A stretch of 64,000 nt of DNA from Henricia sp. BOLD:AAB3569 (Eukaryota; Echinodermata; Asteroidea; Spinulosida; Echinasteridae): positions 1,798,001-1,862,000 of the forward strand of contig JBBELK010000096.1 in the NCBI GenBank assembly GCA_037783545.1, written 5' to 3'. The notes beneath the pieces are model-generated. The model made no database searches and was not told the origin of the DNA. It worked only from the letters and a program-made list of their open reading frames with translations. Position numbers and translations under genes: made by a program. This document shows positions 45,880-59,005 of the stretch, in pieces. Within the stretch, counting starts at the first letter, position 1, and every line of letters starts with the position of its first letter.

Positions 45880-47943
45880 GTGGCTGTCTGTACACTCCTC
45901 TTTGGTGTACTCCTGACTCGTGCGCATGCTCAGTCCTTCGGACTGTCGTTGACACGGCCCAGTTTGGGACGGGAATTTGGTCAAAGTGTGGTCCAAACGT
46001 CGGCAAATTTGGAGGTCGAAAAATTTTCCCACGAACTTAAAATTGTGCATGCTCCAAACACTCTATATTGCGCACTTGTCCTAAAAAATTGACAGACTTT
46101 CGGCGGGAAATGGCAGAGAAATTTCAGAGTTTAGGGAAAACTGGGTTGTGGCTTCCTGACTGCTCCCGCAAACCGTGGCTGTCTGTCACTCATCTTTGGT
46201 GTACTCCTGACCCGTGCGCATGCTCAGTCCTTCGGACTGTCGTTGACACGGCCCAGTTTGGGACGGGAATTTGGTCAAAGTGTGGTCCAAACGTCGGCAA
46301 ATTTGGAGGTCGAAACATTTTCCGACGAACTTCAAATTTTGCATGCTCCAAACACTCTATATTGCGCACTTGTCCTAAAAAATTGACAGACTTTCGCCGG
46401 GAAATGGCAGATAAATTTCAGAGTTTAGGGAAAACTGGGTTGGGGCTTCCTGACTGCTCCCGCAAACCGTGGCTGTCTGTACACTCCTCTTTGGTGTACT
46501 CCTGACTCGTGCGCATGCTCAGTCCTTCGGACTGTCGTTAACACGGCCCAGTTTGGGACGGGAATTTGGTCAAAGTGTGGTCCAAACGTCGGCAAATTTG
46601 GAGGTCGAAAAATTTTCCCACGAACTTCAAATTTTGCATGCTCCAAACACTCTATATTGCGCACTTGTCCTAAAAAATTGACAGACTTTCGCCGGGAAAT
46701 GGCAGAGAAATTTCAGAGTTTAGGGAAAACTGGGTTGGGGCTTCCTGACTGCTCCCGCAAACCGTGGCTGTCTGTACACTCATCTTTGGTGTACTCCTGA
46801 CCCGTGCGCATGCTCAGTCCTTCGGACTGTCGTTGACACGGCCCAGTTTGGGACGGGAATTTGGTCAAAGTGTGGTCCAAACGTCGGCAAATTTGGAGAT
46901 TGAAAAATTTTCCCACGAACTTCAAATTGTGCATGCTCCAAACACTCTATATTGCGCACTTGTCCTAAAAAATTGACAGACTTTCGGCGGGAAATGGCAG
47001 AGAAATTTCAGAGTTTAGGGAAAACTGGGTTGTGGCTTCCTGACTGCTCCCGCAAACCGTGGCTGTCTGTACACTCATCTTTGGTGTACTCCTGACCCGT
47101 GCGCATGCTCAGTCCTTCGGACTGTCGTTGACACGGCCCAGTTTGGGACGGGAATTTGGTCAAAGTGTGGTCCAAACGTCGGCAAATTTGGAGGTCGAAA
47201 CATTTTCCGACGAACTTCAAATTTTGCATGCTCCAAACACTCTATATTGCGCACTTGTCCTAAAAAATTGACAGACTTTCGCCGGGAAATGGCAGAGAAA
47301 TTTCAGAGTTTAGGGAAAACTGGGTTGGGGCTTCCTGACTGCTCCCGCAAACCGTGGCTGTCTGTACACTCCTCTTTGGTGTACTCCTGACTCGTGCGCA
47401 TGCTCAGTCCTTCGGACTGTCGTTAACACGGCCCAGTTTGGGACGGGAATTTGGTCAAAGTGTGGTCCAAACGTCGGCAAATTTGGAGGTCGAAAAATTT
47501 TCCCACGAACTTCAAATTTTGCATGCTCCAAACACTCTATATTGCGCACTTGTCCTAAAAAATTGACAGACTTTCGCCGGGAAATGGCAGAGAAATTTCA
47601 GAGTTTAGGGAAAACTGGGTTGGGGCTTCCTGACTGCTCCCGCAAACCGTGGCTGTCTGTACACTCATCTTTGGTGTACTCCTGACCCGTGCGCATGCTC
47701 AGTCCTTCGGACTGTCGTTGACACGGCCCAGTTTGGGACGGGAATTTGGTCAAAGTGTGGTCCAAACGTCGGCAAATTTGGAGGTCGAAAAATTTTCCGA
47801 CGAACTTCAAATTTTGCATGCTCCAAACACTCTATATTGCGCACTTGTCCTAACAAATTGACAGACTTTCGGCGGGAAATGGCAGAGAAATTTCAGAGTT
47901 TAGGGAAAACTGGGTTGTGGCTTCCTGACTGCTCCCGCAAACC
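45431..47943 (+). repeat. 2.5-kb block repeated at +5755 bp, copy 1
   Basis: Anchors at 45431, 45585, 45880, 46175, 46469, 46764, 47059, 47354 and 47649 all recur at +5755 (one base less or equal). Shared marks are the 154-bp monomer, the one-base loss in CTGTCTGTCACTCATC, GTCGTTAACACGG and CTTAAAATTGTGC. Confidence 0.82.
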
Positions 47944-50900
47944 GTGGCTGTCTGTACACTCCTCTTTGGTGTACTCCTGACCCGTGCGCATGCTCAGTCC
48001 TTCGGACTGTCGTTGACACGGCCCAGTTTGGGACGGGAATTTGGTCAAAGTGTGGTCCAAACGTCGGCAAATTTGGAGGTCGAAAAATTTTCCGACGAAC
48101 TTCAAATTTTGCATGCTCCAAACACTCTATATTGCGCACTTGTCCTAAAAAATTGACAGACTTTCGGCGGGAAATGGCAGATAAATTTCAGAGTTTAGGG
48201 AAAACTGGGTTGTGGCTTCCTGACTGCTCCCGCAAACCGTGGCTGTCTGTACACTCCTCTTTGATGTACTCCTGTCTCGTGCGCATGCTCAGTCCTTCGG
48301 ACTGTCGTTGACACGGCCCAGTTTGGGACGGGAATTTGGTCAAAGTGTGGTCCAAACGTCGGCAAATTTGGAGGTCGAAAAATTTTCCGACGAACTTCAA
48401 ATTTTGCATGCTCCAAACACTCTATATTGCGCACTTGTCCTAAAAAATTGACAGACTTTCGCCGGGAAATGGCAGAGAAATTTCAGAGTTTAGGGAAAGC
48501 TGGGTTGGGCTTCCTGACTGCTCCCGCAAACCGTGGCTGTCTGTACACTCCTCTTTGGTGTACTCCTGACTCGTGCGCATGCTCAGTCCTTCGGACTGTC
48601 GTTGACACGGCCCAGTTTGGGACGGGAATTTGGTCAAAGTGTGGTCCAAACGTCGTCAAATTTGGAGGTCGAAAAATTTTCCGACGAACTTCAAATTTTG
48701 CATGCTCCAAACACTCTATATTGCGCACTTGTCCTAAAAAATTGACAGACTTTCGCCGGGAAATGGCAGAGAAATTTCAGAGTTTAGGGAAAACTGGGTT
48801 GGGCTTCCTGACTGCTCCCGCAAACCGTGGCTGTCTGTACACTCCTCTTTGGTGTACTCCTGACTCGTGCGCATGCTCAGTCCTTCGGACTGTCGTTGAC
48901 ACGGCCCAGTTTGGGACGGGAATTTGGTCAAAGTGTGGTCCAAACGTCGGCAAATTTGGAGGTCGAAAAATTTTCCGACGAACTTCAAATTTTGCATGCT
49001 CCAAACACTCTATATTGCGCACTTGTCCTAAAAAATTGACAGACTTTCGCCGGGAAATGGCAGAGAAATTTCAGAGTTTAGGGAAAACTGGGTTGTGGCT
49101 TCCTGACTGCTCCCGCAAACCGTGGCTGTCTGTACACTCATCTTTGGTGTACTCCTGACCCGTGCGCATGCTCAGTCCTTCGGACTGTCGTTGACACGGC
49201 CCAGTTTGGGACGGGAATTTGGTCAAAGTGTGGTCCAAACGTCGGCAAATTTGGAGGTCGAAACATTTTCCGACGAACTTCAAATTTTGCATGCTCCAAA
49301 CACTCTATATTGCGCACTTGTCCTAAAAAATTGACAGACTTTCGCCGGGAAATGGCAGAGAAATTTCAGAGTTTAGGGAAAACTGGGTTGGGGCTTCCTG
49401 ACTGCTCCCGCAAACCGTGGCTGTCTGTACACTCCTCTTTGGTGTACTCCTGACTCGTGCGCATGCTCAGTCCTTCGAACTGTCGTTAACACGGCTCAGT
49501 TTGGGACGGGAATTTGGTCAAAGTGTGGTCCAAACGTCGGCAAATTTGGAGGTCGAAAAATTTTCCCACGAACTTCAAATTTTGCATGCTCCAAACACTC
49601 TATATTGCGCACTTGTCCTAAAAAATTGACAGACTTTCGCCGGGAAATGGCAGAGAAATTTCAGAGTTTAGGGAAAACTGGGTTGGGGCTTCCTGACTGC
49701 TCCCGCAAACCGTGGCTGTCTGTACACTCATCTTTGGTGTACTCCTGACCCGTGCGCATGCTCAGTCCTTCGGACTGTCGTTGACACGGCCCAGTTTGGG
49801 ACGGGAATTTGGTCAAAGTGTGGTCCAAACGTCGGCAAATTTGGAGGTCGAAAAATTTTCCGACGAACTTCAAATTTTGCATGCTCCAAACACTCTATAT
49901 TGCGCACTTGTCCTAACAAATTGACAGACTTTCGGCGGGAAATGGCAGAGAAATTTCAGAGTTTAGGGAAAACTGGGTTGTGGCTTCCTGACTGCTCCCG
50001 CAAACCGTGGCTGTCTGTACACTCCACTTTGGTGTACTCCTGACCCGTGCGCATGCTCAGTCCTTCGGACTGTCGTTGACACGGCCCAGTTTGGGACGGG
50101 AATTCGGTCAAAGTGTGGTCCAAACGTCGGCAAATTTGGAGGTCGAAAAATTTTCAAACGAACTTCAAATTTTGCATGCTCCAAACACTCTATATTGCGC
50201 ACTTGTCCTAAAAAATTGACAGACTTTCGGCGGGAAATGGCAGAGAAATGTCAGAGTTTAGGGAAAACTGGGTTGTGGCTTCCTGACTGCTCCCGCAAAC
50301 CGTGGCTGTCTGTACACTCCTCTTTGGTGTACTCCTGACCCGTGCGCATGCTCAGTCCTTCGGACTGTCGTTGACACGGCCCAGTTTGGGACGGGAATTT
50401 GGTCAAAGTGTGGTCCAAACGTCGGCAAATTTGGAGGTCGAAAAATTTTCCGACGAACTTCAAATTTTGCATGCTCCAAACACTCTATATTGCGCACTTG
50501 TCCTAAAAAATTGACAGACTTTCGGCGGGAAATGGCAGATAAATTTCAGAGTTTAGGGAAAACTGGGTTGTGGCTTCCTGACTGCTCCCGCAAACCGTGG
50601 CTGTCTGTACACTCCTCTTTGATGTACTCCTGTCTCGTGCGCATGCTCAGTCCTTCGGACTGTCGTTGACACGGCCCAGTTTGGGACGGGAATTTGGTCA
50701 AAGTGTGGTCCAAACGTCGGCAAATTTGGAGGTCGAAAAATTTTCCGACGAACTTCAAATTTTGCATGCTCCAAACACTCTATATTGCGCACTTGTCCTA
50801 AAAAAATGACAGACTTTCGCCGGGAAATGGCAGAGAAATTTCAGAGTTTAGGGAAAACTGGGTTGGGCTTCCTGACTGCTCCCGCAAACCGTGGCTGTCT

Positions 50901-51185
50901 GTACACTCCTCTTTGGTGTACTCCTGACTCGTGCGCATGCTCAGTCCTTCGGACTGTCGTTGACACGGCCCAGTTTGGGACGGGAATTTGGTCAAAGTGT
51001 GGTCCAAACGTCGGCAAATTTGGAGGTCGAACAATTTTCCCACGAACTTCAAATTTTGCATGCTCCAAACACTCTATATTGCGCACTTGTCCTAAAAGAT
51101 TGACAGACTTTCGGCGGGAAATGGCAGAGAAATTTCAGAGTTTAGGGAAAACTGGGTTGTGGCTTCCTGACTGCTCCCGCAAACC

Positions 51186-53698
51186 GTGGCTGTCTGTACA
51201 CTCCTCTTTGGTGTACTCCTGACCCGTGCGCATGCTCAGTCCTTCGGACTGTCGTTGACACGGCCCAGTTTGGGACGGGAATTTGGTCAAAGTGTGGTCC
51301 AAACGTCGGAAAATTTGGAGGTCGAAAAATTTTCCAAACGTGGCTGTCTGTACACTCCTCTTTGGTGTACTCCTGACCCGTGCGCATGCTCAGTCCTTCG
51401 GACTGCCGTTGACACGGCCCAGTTTGGGACGGGAATTTGGTCAAAGTGTGGTCCAAACGTCGGCAAATTTGGAGGTCGAAAAATTTTCCGACGAACTTTA
51501 AATTTTGCATGCTCCAAACACTCTATATTGCGCACTTGTCCTAAAAAATTGACAGACTTTCGCCGGGAAATGGCAGAGAAATTTCAGAGTTTAGGTAAAA
51601 CTGGGTTGGGGCTTCCTGACTGCTCCCGCAAACCGTGGCTGTCTGTACACTCCTCTTTGGTGTACTCCTGACTCGTGCGCATGCTCAGTCCTTCGGACTG
51701 TCGTTGACACGGCCCAGTTTGGGACGGGAATTTGGTCAAAGTGTGGTCCAAACGTCGGCAAATTTGGAGGTCGAAAAATTTTCCCACGAACTTAAAATTG
51801 TGCATGCTCCAAACACTCTATATTGCGCACTTGTCCTAAAAAATTGACAGACTTTCGGCGGGAAATGGCAGAGAAATTTCAGAGTTTAGGGAAAACTGGG
51901 TTGTGGCTTCCTGACTGCTCCCGCAAACCGTGGCTGTCTGTCACTCATCTTTGGTGTACTCCTGACCCGTGCGCATGCTCAGTCCTTCGGACTGTCGTTG
52001 ACACGGCCCAGTTTGGGACGGGAATTTGGTCAAAGTGTGGTCCAAACGTCGGCAAATTTGGAGGTCGAAACATTTTCCGACGAACTTCAAATTTTGCATG
52101 CTCCAAACACTCTATATTGCGCACTTGTCCTAAAAAATTGACAGACTTTCGCCGGGAAATGGCAGAGAAATTTCAGAGTTTAGGGAAAACTGGGTTGGGG
52201 CTTCCTGACTGCTCCCGCAAACCGTGGCTGTCTGTACACTCCTCTTTGGTGTACTCCTGACTCGTGCGCATGCTCAGTCCTCCGGACTGTCGTTAACACG
52301 GCCCAGTTTGGGACGGGAATTTGGTCAAAGTGTGGTCCAAACGTCGGCAAATTTGGAGGTCGAAAAATTTTCCCACGAACTTCAAATTTTGCATGCTCCA
52401 AACACTCTATATTGCGCACTTGTCCTAAAAAATTGACAGACTTTCGCCGGGAAATGGCAGAGAAATTTCAGAGTTTAGGGAAAACTGGGTTGGGGCTTCC
52501 TGACTGCTCCCGCAAACCGTGGCTGTCTGTACACTCATCTTTGGTGTACTCCTGACCCGTGCGCATGCTCAGTCCTTCGGACTGTCGTTGACACGGCCCA
52601 GTTTGGGACGGGAATTTGGTCAAAGTGTGGTCCAAACGTCGGCAAATTTGGAGGTTGAAAAATTTTCCCACGAACTTCAAATTGTGCATGCTCCAAACAC
52701 TCTATATTGCGCACTTGTCCTAAAAAATTGACAGACTTTCGGCGGGAAATGGCAGAGAAATTTCAGAGTTTAGGGAAAACTGGGTTGTAGCTTCCTGACT
52801 GCTCCCGCAAACCGTGGCTGTCTGTACACTCATCTTTGGTGTACTCCTGACCCGTGCGCATGCTCAGTCCTTCGGACTGTCGTTGACACGGCCCAGTTTG
52901 GGACGGGAATTTGGTCAAAGTGTGGTCCAAACGTCGGCAAATTTGGAGGTCGAAACATTTTCCGACGAACTTCAAATTTTGCATGCTCCAAACACTCTAT
53001 ATTGCGCACTTGTCCTAAAAAATTGACAGACTTTCGCCGGGAAATGGCAGAGAAATTTCAGAGTTTAGGGAAAACTGGGTTGGGGCTTCCTGACTGCTCC
53101 CGCAAACCGTGGCTGTCTGTACACTCCTCTTTGGTGTACTCCTGACTCGTGCGCATGCTCAGTCCTTCGGACTGTCGTTAACACGGCCCAGTTTGGGACG
53201 GGAATTTGGTCAAAGTGTGGTCCAAACGTCGGCAAATTTGGAGGTCGAAAAATTTTCCCACGAACTTCAAATTTTGCATGCTCCAAACACTCTATATTGC
53301 GCACTTGTCCTAAAAAATTGACAGACTTTCGCCGGGAAATGGCAGAGAAATTTCAGAGTTTAGGGAAAACTGGGTTGGGGCTTCCTGACTGCTCCCGCAA
53401 ACCGTGGCTGTCTGTACACTCATCTTTGGTGTACTCCTGACCCGTGCGCATGCTCAGTCCTTCGGACTGTCGTTGACACGGCCCAGTTTGGGACGGGAAT
53501 TTGGTCAAAGTGTGGTCCAAACGTCGGCAAATTTGGAGGTCGAAAAATTTTCCGACGAACTTCAAATTTTGCATGCTCCAAACACTCTATATTGCGCACT
53601 TGTCCTAACAAATTGACAGACTTTCGGCGGGAAATGGCAGAGAAATTTCAGAGTTTAGGGAAAACTGGGTTGTGGCTTCCTGACTGCTCCCGCAAACC
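51186..53698 (+). repeat. 2.5-kb block repeated at +5755 bp, copy 2
   Basis: This copy repeats 45431-47943 with the same length (2513 bp) and the same private variants, including the one-base loss near 51943. Small differences exist, for example AGTCCTCCGGACTG near 52278. Confidence 0.82.
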
Positions 53699-55466
53699 GT
53701 GGCTGTCTGTACACTCCACTTTGGTGTACTCCTGACCCGTGCGCATGCTCAGTCCTTCGGACTGTCGTTGACACGGCCCAGTTTGGGACGGGAATTCGGT
53801 CAAAGTGTGGTCCAAACGTCGGCAAATTTGGAGGTCGAAAAATTTTCAAACGAACTTCAAATTTTGCATGCTCCAAACACTCTATATTGCGCACTTGTCC
53901 TAAAAAATTGACAGACTTTCGGCGGGAAATGGCAGAGAAATTTCAGAGTTTAGGGAAAACTGGGTTGTGGCTTCCTGACTGCTCCCGCAAACCGTGGCTG
54001 TCTGTACATTCCTCTTTGGTGTACTCCTGACCCGTGCGCATGCTCAGTCCTTCGGACTGTCGTTGACACGGCCCAGTTTGGGACGGGAATTTGGTCAAAG
54101 TGTGGTCCAAACGTCGGCAAATTTGGAGGTCGAAAAATTTTCCGACGAACTTCAAATTTTGCATGCTCCAAACACTCTATATTGCGCACTTGTCCTAAAA
54201 AATTGACAGACTTTCGGCGGGAAATGGCAGATAAATTTCAGAGTTTAGGGAAAACTGGGTTGTGGCTTCCTGACTGCTCCCGCAAACCGTGGCTGTCTGT
54301 ACACTCCTCTTTGATGTACTCCTGTCTCGTGCGCATGCTCAGTCCTTCGGACTGTCGTTGACACGGCCCAGTTTGGGACGGGAATTTGGTCAAAGTGTGG
54401 TCCAAACGTCGGCAAATTTGGAGGTCGAAAAATTTTCCGACGAACTTCAAATTTTGCATGCTCCAAACACTCTATATTGCGCACTTGTCCTAAAAAATTG
54501 ACAGACTTTCGCCGGGAAATGGCAGAGAAATTTCAGAGTTTAGGGAAAACTGGGTTGGGCTTCCTGACTGCTCCCGCAAACCGTGGCTGTCTGTACACTC
54601 CTCTTTGGTGTACTCCTGACTCGTGCGCATGCTCAGTCCTTCGGACTGTCGTTGACACGGCCCAGTTTGGGACGGGAATTTGGTCAAAGTGTGGTCCAAA
54701 CGTCGTCAAATTTGGAGGTCGAAAAATTTTCCGACGAACTTCAAATTTTGCATGCTCCAAACACTCTATATTGCGCACTTGTCCTAAAAAATTGACAGAC
54801 TTTCGCCGGGAAATGGCAGAGAAATTTCAGAGTTTAGGGAAAACTGGGTTGGGCTTCCTGACTGCTCCCGCAAACCGTGGCTGTCTGTACACTCCTCTTT
54901 GGTGTACTCCTGACTCGTGCGCATGCTCAGTCCTTCGGACTGTCGTTGACACGGCCCAGTTTGGGACGGGAATTTGGTCAAAGTGTGGTCCAAACGTCGT
55001 CAAATTTGGAGGTCGAAAAATTTTCCGACGAACTTCAACTTTTGCATGCTCCAAACACTCTATATTGCGCACTTGTCCTAAAAAATTGACAGACTTTCGC
55101 CGGGAAATTGCAGAGAATTTTCAGAGTTTAGGGAAAACTGGGTTGGGGCTTCCTGACTGCTCCCGCAAACCGTGGCTGTCTGTACACTCCTCTTTGGTGT
55201 ACTCCTGACCCGTGCGCATGCTCAGTCCTTCGGACTGTCGTTGACACGGCCCAGTTTGGGACGGGAATTTGGTCAAAGTGTGGTCCAAACGTCGGCAAAT
55301 TTGGAGGTCGAAAAATTTTCCGACGAACTTCAAATTTTGCATGCTCCAAACACTCTATATTGCGCACTTGTCCTAAAAAATTGACAGACTTTCGCCGGGA
55401 AATGGCAGAGAAATTTCAGAGTTTAGGGAAAACTGGGTTGGGGCTTCCTGACTGCTCCCGCAAACC
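52814..55466 (+). repeat. 2.65-kb block repeated at +2948 bp, copy 1
   Basis: Nine monomers recur at 55762-58415 in the same order. Shared marks are GTCGTTAACACGG, CACTCCACTTTGG with GGGAATTCGG and TTTTCAAACGAAC, CTTTGATGTACTCCTGTCTCG, GGGTTGGGCTTCC and CGTCGTCAAATTT. Confidence 0.82.
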
Positions 55467-55761
55467 GTGGCTGTCTGTACACTCCTCTTTGGTGTACTCC
55501 TGACTCGTGCGCATGCTCAGTCCTTCGGACTGTCGTTGACACGGCCCAGTTTGGGACGGGAATTTGGTCAAAGTGTGGTCCAAACGTCGGCAAATTTGGA
55601 GGTCGAAAAATTTTCCGACGAACTTCAAATTGTGCATGCTCCAAACACTCTATATTGCGCACTTGTCCTAAAAAATTGACAGACTTTCGGCGGGAAATGG
55701 CAGAGAAATTTCAGAGTTTAGGGAAAACTGGGTTGTGGCTTCCTGACTGCTCCCGCAAACC

Positions 55762-58415
55762 GTGGCTGTCTGTACACTCATCTTTGGTGTACTCCTGACC
55801 CGTGCGCATGCTCAGTCCTTCGGACTGTCGTTGACACGGCCCAGTTTGGGACGGGAATTTGGTCAAAGTGTGGTCCAAACGTCGGCAAATTTGGAGGTCG
55901 AAACATTTTCCGACGAACTTCAAATTTTGCATGCTCCAAACACTCTATATTGCGCACTTGTCCTAAAAAATTGACAGACTTTCGCCGGGAAATGGCAGAG
56001 AAATTTCAGAGTTTAGGGAAAACTGGGTTGGGGCTTCCTGACTGCTCCCGCAAACCGTGGCTGTCTGTACACTCCTCTTTGGTGTACTCCTGACTCGTGC
56101 GCATGCTCAGTCCTTCGGACTGTCGTTAACACGGCCCAGTTTGGGACGGGAATTTGGTCAAAGTGTGGTCCAAACGTCGGCAAATTTGGAGGTCGAAAAA
56201 TTTTCCCACGAACTTCAAATTTTGCATGCTCCAAACACTCTATATTGCGCACTTGTCCTAAAAAATTGACAGACTTTCGCCGGGAAATGGCAGAGAAATT
56301 TCAGAGTTTAGGGAAAACTGGGTTGGGGCTTCCTGACTGCTCCCGCAAACCGTGGCTGTCTGTACACTCATCTTTGGTGTACTCCTGACCCGTGCGCATG
56401 CTCAGTCCTTCGGACTGTCGTTGACACGGCCCAGTTTGGGACGGGAATTTGGTCAAAGTGTGGTCCAAACGTCGGCAAATTTGGAGGTCGAAAAATTTTC
56501 CGACGAACTTCAAATTTTGCATGCTCCAAACACTCTATATTGCGCACTTGTCCTAACAAATTGACAGACTTTCGGCGGGAAATGGCAGAGAAATTTCAGA
56601 GTTTAGGGAAAACTGGGTTGTGGCTTCCTGACTGCTCCCGCAAACCGTGGCTGTCTGTACACTCCACTTTGGTGTACTCCTGACCCGTGCGCATGCTCAG
56701 TCCTTCGGACTGTCGTTGACACGGCCCAGTTTGGGACGGGAATTCGGTCAAAGTGTGGTCCAAACGTCGGCAAATTTGGAGGTCGAAAAATTTTCAAACG
56801 AACTTCAAATTTTGCATGCTCCAAACACTCTATATTGCGCACTTGTCCTAAAAAATTGACAGACTTTCGGCGGGAAATGGCAGAGAAATTTCAGAGTTTA
56901 GGGAAAACTGGGTTGTGGCTTCCTGACTGCTCCCGCAAACCGTGGCTGTCTGTACACTCCTCTTTGGTGTACTCCTGACCCGTGCGCATGCTCAGTCCTT
57001 CGGACTGTCGTTGACACGGCCCAGTTTGGGACGGGAATTTGGTCAAAGTGTGGACCAAACGTCGGCAAATTTGGAGGTCGAAAAATTTTCCGACGAACTT
57101 CAAATTTTGCATGCTCCAAACACTCTATATTGCGCACTTGTCCTAAAAAATTGACAGACTTTCGGCGGGAAATGGCAGATAAATTTCAGAGTTTAGGGAA
57201 AACTGGGTTGTGGCTTCCTGACTGCTCCCGCAAACCGTGGCTGTCTGTACACTCCTCTTTGATGTACTCCTGTCTCGTGCGCATGCTCAGTCCTTCGGAC
57301 TGTCGTTGACACGGCCCGGTTTGGGACGGGAATTTGGTCAAAGTGTGGTCCAAACGTCGGCAAATTTGGAGGTCGAAAAATTTTCCGACGAACTTCAAAT
57401 TTTGCATGCTCCAAACACTCTATATTGCGCACTTGTCCTAAAAAATTGACAGACTTTCGCCGGGAAATGGCAGAGAAATTTCAGAGTTTAGGGAAAACTG
57501 GGTTGGGCTTCCTGACTGCTCCCGCAAACCGTGGCTGTCTGTACACTCCTCTTTGGTGTACTCCTGACTCGTGCGCATGCTCAGTCCTTCGGACTGTCGT
57601 TGACACGGCCCAGTTTGGGACGGGAATTTGGTCAAAGTGTGGTCCAAACGTCGTCAAATTTGGAGGTCGAAAAATTTTCCGACGAACTTCAAATTTTGCA
57701 TGCTCCAAACACTCTATATTGCGCACTTGTCCTAAAAAAATTGACAGACTTTCGCCGGGAAATGGCAGAGAAATTTCAGAGTTTAGGGAAAACTGGGTTG
57801 GGCTTCCTGACTGCTCCCGCAAACCGTGGCTGTCTGTACACTCCTCTTTGGTGTACTCCTGACTCGTGCGCATGCTCAGTCCTTCGGACTGTCGTTGACA
57901 CGGCCCAGTTTGGGACGGGAATTTGGTCAAAGTGTGGTCCAAACGTCGTCAAATTTGGAGGTCGAAAAATTTTCCGACGAACTTCAACTTTTGCATGCTC
58001 CAAACACTCTATATTGCGCACTTGTCCTAAAAAATTGACAGACTTTCGCCGGGAAATTGCAGAGAATTTTCAGAGTTTAGGGAAAACTGGGTTGGGGCTT
58101 CCTGACTGCTCCCGCAAACCGTGGCTGTCTGTACACTCCTCTTTGGTGTACTCCTGACCCGTGCGCATGCTCAGTCCTTCGGACTGTCGTTGACACGGCC
58201 CAGTTTGGGACGGGAATTTGGTCAAAGTGTGGTCCAAACGTCGGCAAATTTGGAGGTCGAAAAATTTTCCGACGAACTTCAAATTTTGCATGCTCCAAAC
58301 ACTCTATATTGCGCACTTGTCCTAAAAAATTGACAGACTTTCGCCGGGAAATGGCAGAGAAATTTCAGAGTTTAGGGAAAACTGGGTTGGGGCTTCCTGA
58401 CTGCTCCCGCAAACC
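55762..58415 (+). repeat. 2.65-kb block repeated at +2948 bp, copy 2
   Basis: This is the second copy of 52814-55466, one base longer because of an extra A in CCTAAAAAAATTG near 57732. A partial earlier version of the same monomer order is visible at 49712-50890. Confidence 0.82.
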
Positions 58416-59005
58416 GTGGCTGTCTGTACACTCCTCTTAGGTGTACTCCTGACTCGTGCGCATGCTCAGTCCTTCGGACTGTCGTTGACACGGCCCAGTT
58501 TGGGACGGGAATTTGGTCAAAGTGTGGTCCAAACGTCGGCAAATTTGGAGGTCGAAAAATTTTCCGACGAACTTCAAATTTTGCATGCTCCAAACACTCT
58601 ATATTGCGCACTTGTCCTAAAAAATTGACAGACTTTCGCCGGGAAATGGCAGAGAAATTTCAGAGTTTAGGGAAAACTGGGTTGGGGCTTCCTGACTGCT
58701 CCCGCAAACCGTGGCTGTCTGTACACTCCTCTTTGGTGTACTCCTGACTCGTGCGCATGCTCAGTCCTTCGGACTGTCGTTGACACGGCCCAGTTTGGGA
58801 CGGGAATTTGGTCAAAGTGTGGTCCAAACGTCGGCAAATTTGGAGGTCGAAAAATTTTCAGACGAACTTAAAATTTTGCATGCTCCAAACACTCTATATT
58901 GCGCAATTGTCCTAAAAAATTGACAGACTTTCGCCGGGAAATGGCAGACAAATTTCAGAGTTTAGGGAAAACTGGGTTGGGGCTTCCTGACTGCTCCCGC
59001 AAACC
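57826..59005 (+). repeat. 1180-bp (four-monomer) higher-order repeat, copy 1
   Basis: Four 295-bp monomers recur at +1180: one with CGTCGTCAAATTT and CTTCAACTTTTGC; one plain with CCCGTGCGC; one with CTCCTCTTAGGTG; one with TTTTCAGACGAACTTAAAA and GCGCAATTGTCC. Confidence 0.85.
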
